Shown here: positions 58,769 to 64,000 of the stretch, in pieces
Layout: every line of letters starts with the position of its first letter
How positions within the stretch are numbered: position 1 is the first letter of the stretch
Assembly: GCF_026965535.1 (NCBI RefSeq)
Contig: NZ_CP114039.1
Coordinates: 5,084,001 to 5,148,000, forward strand
DNA length: 64,000 bases
Direction of reading: 5' to 3'
Origin: Corallococcus sp. NCRR
GTDB taxonomy: Bacteria > Myxococcota > Myxococcia > Myxococcales > Myxococcaceae
The notes under the pieces: generated by a model
Databases searched by the model: none
Seen by the model: only the letters and a program-made list of their open reading frames with translations
What the model was told of the DNA's origin: nothing
Program-made: the position numbers and the translations under genes

Positions 58769-59895
58769 TCAGCTTCCCGTGGGCGCGCCCGACTCGCTGC
58801 TCGACGCACGGGCGAGGATCAGACGCAGTCTCTCCACGATGGATTCGAGGTGCGGGTCCTGCAGCAGCTCATGATGGCTGCCGGGGACGTCGTGCACCTC
58901 CAGGCCACCACGGACGAGGGGCTCCCAGCCGCGGTGACGTGGGAGCTCGGTCGCGGCCTCGCTGGCGCTCAGCAGCAGGGCGGCGCCGTCGTACGGCCGG
59001 GGCACGTACTTCTCCTGCGCGAAGAGGTTGGCCTGGAAGACGCGGAAGAGGGCGCGCAGTTGAGCGGCCCCGGAGTGCGCGTCGAGGATGCGTGCGCGGA
59101 CTCCTTGCTGGAGCAGGTGGTCCAGCATCGCGTCGTCGTTGCCTTGTGCCAGTGCCTCGTCCGAGACGGAGAGTTCCTGACCGAAGGCGGTGGCCGTCGT
59201 CTGCGCGAAGGCGATCCGGACTCGGGCTTCGGAAGAGAAGTGGGGTTCTGTTTCGGAAGGCGGCGTGATGCCGGGCACGTGGGCGTCGATGAGTGCGAGC
59301 ACATCCACGGCTTCGCCCGCCTCGCGCAGGCGGCGGGCCATCTCGTAGGCGATGACGCCGCCGAGCGACCAGCCTCCCAACTGATAGGGACCGCGCGGCT
59401 GCACGGTGCGGATGGCTTCGATGTAGAGGCTGGCCATCTCCTCGATGGATTCAGCGACGGGCCGTCCGTCGAGGCCGCGTGACTGGAGGCCGAAGACGGG
59501 CAGTGAGGGCCCCAGCCTGCGCGCCAGCTCCGAGTAGGCCAGGACGTTGCCGCCGCCGGGATGGACGAGGAAGAGGGGCCGCTGTCCAGGCTCTCCGCGC
59601 TCCAGGGGAACGAGGGGCGTCCAGGCCTGCGAGTCGTCGCGGAGCACCTGCGCGAGCTGCTCGACGGTGGGCTGCTGGAAGAGGACGGAGAGAGGAAGGC
59701 TGAGCCCGAGCCGCTCACGGATGGACGCGAGCATGCGCACGGCGAGCAGGGAGTGGCCGCCCAACTCGAAGAAGCTGGAGCGGACGCCGACGGAGCGGAC
59801 GCCGAGGACGTCCTCCCAGATGCGGGCGAGCTGCATTTCGAGCGCGTCGCGGGGCGCGATGAAATCCCGGGCCTCGATGGCGTGGGCATCGGGTT
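58769..59895 (-). repeat. PCP-thioesterase 3' end, copy 2
   Basis: Partner of 28994-30110. Differences are scattered substitutions plus a small length change near the residues after ALIDAH, so the copies have begun to diverge. Confidence 0.75.
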
Positions 59896-62800
59896 CGGGC
59901 AGGGCCTTGCGGTCGACCTTGCCGTTGGAGTTGAGGGGCAGGGCGTCGAGGACGAGGACCGCGGAGGGCACCATGTATTCGGGCAATTGCTGCCGGAGAT
60001 GAGCCTTGAGTGCCTCGGAGTCGAGCGAGTGCCCTTCGCGAGCGGTGACGTAGGCGACGAGGCGCTTGTCGGCGGCTTCACCCTTCGCGACAACGACGAC
60101 GTCCTTGATGCCCGGAGCGCGGCGGAGGGCCGCTTCGATTTCGCCCAGTTCGATGCGGAAGCCGCGCACCTTCACCTGGAAGTCGACGCGGCCCAGGTAT
60201 TCCAGCCGCCCGTCGAGGCGGTACCGGACGCGGTCGCCCGTGCGGTACATGCGGCCACCGGGAGGACCGTAGGGCTCCGGCAGGAAGCGCTCGGCCGTCA
60301 GTTCCGGACGCAGCAGGTATCCACGCGCCTGGCCTTCACCCGCGAGGTACAGCTCACCGGCGACACCGACAGGCACCGGCTGGAGTGAAGCGTCCAGTAC
60401 GTAGGCGCGAGTCGCGGGCAGGGGACGGCCGATGAGAGGCACTTCGTCACGGCCGACGAGCGAGGACGTGGAGTAGGTGGTGTCCTCCGAAGGGCCGTAG
60501 AGGTTGTAGAGCTTCTCGACCGTGGGCACCGCGTAGACCTGCTTCGCGAGCGTCTCCGGCAGGGCTTCGCCCGCGAGGTTGATGACGCGCACGGAGGACG
60601 GCACCGCACCCAGGCGCAGCAGTTGCGCCATGGCGGAGGGCACCGTGTTGACGAGGGTGACGTGGGACGCCGTAGGCAGCTCCGCCAGGTGCAGGGCGTT
60701 CTTCGCCACCACCACCGCACCGCCACTGGAGAGAGGCGCGAAGAGTTCGAAGACGGAGAGGTCGAAGTTGAGGCTCGTCGCGGCGAGCGTTCCCTTCAGC
60801 TCCTCCGGTGAGAAGGTCTCCAATGCCCAGTGGAGGAAGGAGACCGCGTTGCCGTGGGAGATGGCGACGCCCTTGGGGCGGCCGGTACTGCCCGAGGTGT
60901 AGATGAGGTAGGCGAGGTGTCCGGGGTGGATGTCCACCTTCGGAGCCGTCGTGGGCTGCTTCGCCAGCTCCACGTCCGAGTCGAGGCACACAGGCGTCGC
61001 AGACGTCTCGGGCAGAGCCTGCAAGAGATGCGAATGCGCCACGAGGGCCGGGCCCTGCGCATCCTCCAGCAGCCAGCCCAGGCGCTCACGCGGATAGCTG
61101 GGATCCAACGGCACGTAGGCGCCACCGGCCTTGAGGATGCCGAGCGCTCCGATGACGAGGTCCTCGGTGCGTTCGACGCACAGGCCGACGCGGACTTCGG
61201 GGCCGACGCCCAGTCCGCGCAGGCGGTGGGCGAGCTGATTCGCCTTCGCGTCCAGCTCCCGGTACGTCAGCTGTCGCTCGGGTGTGATGACGGCCAGCGC
61301 GTCCGGCGTGCGGCGCACCTGCGCCTCCACCATCGCGGGGATGCTGGGCTCGTGTGGCACCTGCGAGGCAGGCGGATTCCACTCGACGAGGAGTTGCTGC
61401 CGCTCCGTGTCGGTGAGCAGCGGCAGGTCCCCGAGCCGTGACTCGGGCTTCGTCGCGATGGCCTCCAGCAAGACACCGAAGTGCCCGGCCATGCGCTGAA
61501 TGGACGCCGCATCGAACAGGTCCGTCGCGTACTCCAGCGTGCCGGTGAACCCGTCCCGCCCTTCACTCAGGCCCAGGGAGAGATCGAACTTGGCGAAGTG
61601 GGCCTCCAGCGGCAGGGCCTGGAAGGACAGGCCCGGCAGACGCAGTGCCTCCGCAGGCGTGTTCTGCAGGACGAACATGGCCTGGAAGAGCGGGCTGCGG
61701 CTCATGTCGCGCGTGGGCTGCACGGCTTCGACGAGCTTTTCGAAGGGCAGATGCTGGTGCTCGAAGGCCGCGAAGGTCGTGCCTCTCACCTGGACCAGCA
61801 ACTCACGGAACGTCGCGCGCGGATCCACCTGGGCACGCAGGACCAGGGTGTTGACGAAGAAGCCGATGAGGCCTTCGGTCTCCGCCTGCGTGCGGCCCGC
61901 GATGGGTGAGCCCACGCTGATGTCTTCCTGCGCCGAGTAACGCGACAGGAGCACCTGGAAGGCGGCCAGCAGCACCATGAAGGGCGTAGCCCCCTCGCGT
62001 CCCGCGAGCGCCTTGAGCGCACGGGAGACGTTCCCAGGGATGCGAACGTCCACCGTGGCACCCCGGTGGGACTGCACGGGCGGACGCGGCCGGTCCGTGG
62101 GCAGCTCCAACGCCGCGGGCGCCCCGGAGAGCTGCTGCTTCCAGTAGCGGATCTGCGCCTCCAGGGCCTCCCCCTGGAGCCAGTTCCGCTGCCACGCCGC
62201 GAAGTCCGCGTACTGCACGGGCAGCGGCGTGAGGTCGGGCTCCTTGCCGTCATGGAACGCGGCGTACAGCGAGATGAGCTCCCGGACGAGCACGCCCATG
62301 GACCAGCCGTCGGAGACGATGTGGTGCATCGTCACCAGCAGCAGGTGCTCATTCTCCTCCAGGCGCACCAGGGCACTGCGCAGCAGGGGACCCGTGGCGA
62401 GGCGGAAGGGACGCCGGGCCTCCTCGTCGGCCAGCTTCCGAGCCGCCTTCTTCCGCTCATCCTCGGGCAGCGAAGAGAGGTCCATGAGCGGCAGCGTCCA
62501 TGCCGCCGGAGCCTGGATCCGCTGCGTGGGCTGACCCTGATGCTCGTGGAAGGTGGTGCGCAGGGCCTCGTGACGGGCGACGAGTGCCTCGAAGGCACGG
62601 CGCAGGGCTTCGACGTCCACTTGCCCCGAGAGCTGAAGTGCAACCGGGAGGTTGTAGGACGCGTCCTCCGGCTGGAGTTGATCCAGGAGCCACAGCCGCT
62701 GCTGAGCGAAGGACAACGGCAGCGGGCCGTCATGCGAGACGCGGGTGAGCTTTTGGGCGTGCGACGACGCGCTCCCGTGCAGCCGCGCGGCCAGGGCTTC

Positions 62801-64000
62801 CACCGTGGGGGACTCGAAGAGCGCTCGTAGGGGCAGTTCGACACCCAGCTCCGCGCGCACGCGCGACACCACCTGGGTGGCCAGCAGTGAGTGCCCACCC
62901 AGTTCGAAGAAGGAGTCCTTCACGCCCACCTGGGGCAGACGGAGGACCTCGGCCCAGATGGAGGCCAGCTTCGCTTCGGCTTCTGTCCGAGGCGCTTCGT
63001 AGGTGTTACCGGACTGGGGTGCCTCCGGCTCCGGCAGGGCCTTGCGGTCCACCTTGCCGTTGGCATTGAGGGGCAGTGCGTCCAGCACCACGAACGCGGT
63101 GGGCACCATGTACTCGGGCAGCCCCTGACGCAGATGGGCCTTGAGGGCTTCCACTTCCAGGGAGGCCCTGGGCGTGACGTAGGCGACGAGGCGCTTGTCA
63201 GCGGCTTCACCCCTGGCAACGACAACGGCGTCCTTGAGGCCCGGAGCGCGGCGGAGGGCCGCTTCGATTTCACCCAGCTCGATGCGGAAACCACGCACCT
63301 TCACCTGGAAGTCGACGCGGCCCAGGTACTCCAGGCGCCCGTCGGGGCGATACCGGACGCGGTCGCCCGTGCGGTACATGCGGCCGCCCGGAGGACCGTA
63401 GGGCTCCGGCACGAAGCGCTCCGCGGTGAGTTCCGGACGCATCAGGTAGCCGCGCGCCTGGCCTTCGCCGGCGAGGTACAGCTCGCCCGCCACGCCCAAG
63501 GGCACAGGCTGCAACGCGGCATCCAGCACATAGGCCCGCGTCGCGGGTAGGGGCCTGCCGATGAGAGGCACTTCGTTACGGCCGACGAGAGAGGCCGTGG
63601 AGTAGGTGGTGTCCTCGGACGGGCCGTAGAGGTTGTAGAGCTTCTGCACCGTCGGGACGGCGTAGACCTGCTTGGCCAACGTCTCGGGCAGGGCTTCGCC
63701 CGCGAGGTTGATGACTCGCACGGAGGGCGGCACCGCGCCCAGGCGCAGGAGTTGCGCCATGGCGGAGGGCACGGTGTTGACGAGCGTGACGTGGGCCGCC
63801 GTAGGCAGCTCCGCCAGATGCAGGGCGTTCTTCGCCACCACCACCGCACCACCACTGGAGAGAGGCGCGAAGAGTTCGAAGACGGAGAGGTCGAAGTTGA
63901 GGCTCGTCGCCGCAAGCGTTCCCTTCAGCTCCTCTGGGGCGAAGGTGGAGAGAGCCCAGTGGAGGAAGGAGACCGCGTTGCCGTGGGAGATGGCGACGCC
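58769..64000 (-). CDS. Second NRPS, 3' part: (A)-PCP-C-A-PCP-thioesterase
   Basis: The frame is open to the right edge, so the gene is 5'-truncated; ~1,743 residues are visible. In order: most of an A domain (pocket D-L-F-N-N-A-L-T-Y, Ala-type), PCP (GGHSLL near 62890), C (HHIVSDGWS near 62300), A (again DLFNNALTY), PCP (near 59750) and a thioesterase with GWSLGG. The last two residues incorporated are therefore predicted to be Ala-Ala. It lies upstream of the nine-module gene on the same strand and has its own release domain, so it should make a finished product by itself or with still earlier proteins outside the window. The end of the gene (PCP-thioesterase) is a close paralogue of the end of the nine-module gene. 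Confidence 0.95.
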   Translation of the reverse strand, partial: GVAISHGNAVSFLHWALSTFAPEELKGTLAATSLNFDLSVFELFAPLSSGGAVVVAKNALHLAELPTAAHVTLVNTVPSAMAQLLRLGAVPPSVRVINLAGEALPETLAKQVYAVPTVQKLYNLYGPSEDTTYSTASLVGRNEVPLIGRPLPATRAYVLDAALQPVPLGVAGELYLAGEGQARGYLMRPELTAERFVPEPYGPPGGRMYRTGDRVRYRPDGRLEYLGRVDFQVKVRGFRIELGEIEAALRRAPGLKDAVVVARGEAADKRLVAYVTPRASLEVEALKAHLRQGLPEYMVPTAFVVLDALPLNANGKVDRKALPEPEAPQSGNTYEAPRTEAEAKLASIWAEVLRLPQVGVKDSFFELGGHSLLATQVVSRVRAELGVELPLRALFESPTVEALAARLHGSASSHAQKLTRVSHDGPLPLSFAQQRLWLLDQLQPEDASYNLPVALQLSGQVDVEALRRAFEALVARHEALRTTFHEHQGQPTQRIQAPAAWTLPLMDLSSLPEDERKKAARKLADEEARRPFRLATGPLLRSALVRLEENEHLLLVTMHHIVSDGWSMGVLVRELISLYAAFHDGKEPDLTPLPVQYADFAAWQRNWLQGEALEAQIRYWKQQLSGAPAALELPTDRPRPPVQSHRGATVDVRIPGNVSRALKALAGREGATPFMVLLAAFQVLLSRYSAQEDISVGSPIAGRTQAETEGLIGFFVNTLVLRAQVDPRATFRELLVQVRGTTFAAFEHQHLPFEKLVEAVQPTRDMSRSPLFQAMFVLQNTPAEALRLPGLSFQALPLEAHFAKFDLSLGLSEGRDGFTGTLEYATDLFDAASIQRMAGHFGVLLEAIATKPESRLGDLPLLTDTERQQLLVEWNPPASQVPHEPSIPAMVEAQVRRTPDALAVITPERQLTYRELDAKANQLAHRLRGLGVGPEVRVGLCVERTEDLVIGALGILKAGGAYVPLDPSYPRERLGWLLEDAQGPALVAHSHLLQALPETSATPVCLDSDVELAKQPTTAPKVDIHPGHLAYLIYTSGSTGRPKGVAISHGNAVSFLHWALETFSPEELKGTLAATSLNFDLSVFELFAPLSSGGAVVVAKNALHLAELPTASHVTLVNTVPSAMAQLLRLGAVPSSVRVINLAGEALPETLAKQVYAVPTVEKLYNLYGPSEDTTYSTSSLVGRDEVPLIGRPLPATRAYVLDASLQPVPVGVAGELYLAGEGQARGYLLRPELTAERFLPEPYGPPGGRMYRTGDRVRYRLDGRLEYLGRVDFQVKVRGFRIELGEIEAALRRAPGIKDVVVVAKGEAADKRLVAYVTAREGHSLDSEALKAHLRQQLPEYMVPSAVLVLDALPLNSNGKVDRKALPEPDAHAIEARDFIAPRDALEMQLARIWEDVLGVRSVGVRSSFFELGGHSLLAVRMLASIRERLGLSLPLSVLFQQPTVEQLAQVLRDDSQAWTPLVPLERGEPGQRPLFLVHPGGGNVLAYSELARRLGPSLPVFGLQSRGLDGRPVAESIEEMASLYIEAIRTVQPRGPYQLGGWSLGGVIAYEMARRLREAGEAVDVLALIDAHVPGITPPSETEPHFSSEARVRIAFAQTTATAFGQELSVSDEALAQGNDDAMLDHLLQQGVRARILDAHSGAAQLRALFRVFQANLFAQEKYVPRPYDGAALLLSASEAATELPRHRGWEPLVRGGLEVHDVPGSHHELLQDPHLESIVERLRLILARASSSESGAPTGS
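59600..62716 (-). other. Final NRPS module (C-A-PCP) of the upstream gene, predicted Ala
   Basis: The C domain is of the common type seen in modules 2-8 of the other gene. A-pocket D-L-F-N-N-A-L-T-Y. The PCP (FFELGGHSLLAVRM) is of the thioesterase-adjacent kind. The C-A border and the A domain closely match modules 7 and 8 of the nine-module protein. Confidence 0.65.

Noticed and set aside
63842-63844. GTG at 63844 as the start of the upstream NRPS
   Set aside because: It lies inside an A domain (AVVVAKN follows the A4-A5 core), and the frame stays open with conserved NRPS sequence to the right edge. The gene is simply truncated by the window.
1-64000. CRISPR arrays, insertion sequences, prophage or integrase genes
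   Set aside because: No short regularly spaced repeats and no transposase or integrase proteins were seen; the repeats present are coding NRPS modules.

Overview
The window looks like a chromosomal segment from a myxobacterium of the Myxococcus/Corallococcus type. The evidence is uniformly high GC with strong G/C at third codon positions, a pair of gliding-motility (Glt) genes, several cysteine-rich or Ig-type lipoproteins typical of the group, and very large nonribosomal peptide synthetase (NRPS) genes. The genus is an inference; no rRNA is present.

Left third (1-23.8 kb), mostly core and surface genes. The window opens inside the 3' part of a giant TPR gene (GltI/AgmK-like). It is followed by a zinc-ribbon/GYF/TonB-type gene (GltJ/AgmX-like); in Myxococcus these two are neighbours in the gliding machinery cluster. 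Next come a cysteine-rich lipoprotein, a small exported MORN-like protein, a conserved protein of unknown function and a long Ig-plus-propeller lipoprotein, part of this stretch having lower GC. Then follow ffh (signal recognition particle) and a fused pabA-pabB (folate branch). A tRNA-Leu(UAA) gene is overlapped in antisense by the end of an O-antigen ligase/polymerase-type membrane protein gene. After that lie a small lipoprotein, a small zinc-ribbon protein, a quinone-oxidoreductase-like enzyme, a SWIM/SNF2 helicase and a Trp-rich lipoprotein.

Middle (23.8-28.9 kb). A di-haem c-type oxidoreductase precedes a tight three-gene operon: HAD-UbiA prenyltransferase, DprE1-like FAD oxidase and DprE2-like short-chain dehydrogenase. 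The operon resembles the actinobacterial route that makes polyprenyl-phosphate-linked arabinose, which is unexpected here.

Right half (29.0-64.0 kb), minus strand: nonribosomal peptide assembly lines. One complete gene encodes about 9,782 residues with nine C-A-PCP modules and a C-terminal thioesterase. Upstream of it in the direction of transcription, after a 426-base spacer carrying a terminator and a promoter-like element, is the 3' end of a second NRPS gene that also ends in PCP-thioesterase and continues beyond the right edge. Pocket residues read by eye suggest Lys-like?, Gln, Val-like, Ala, Val/Leu-like?, Glu, Ala, Ala, Val for the nine modules, and at least Ala-Ala for the end of the other gene. 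No epimerisation, methylation, ketosynthase or MbtH elements are seen. The modules show extensive recent copying: five near-identical Ala-type A domains, a PCP-C block duplicated almost base for base, and duplicated thioesterase ends. This points to an actively recombining peptide locus whose product I do not recognise.
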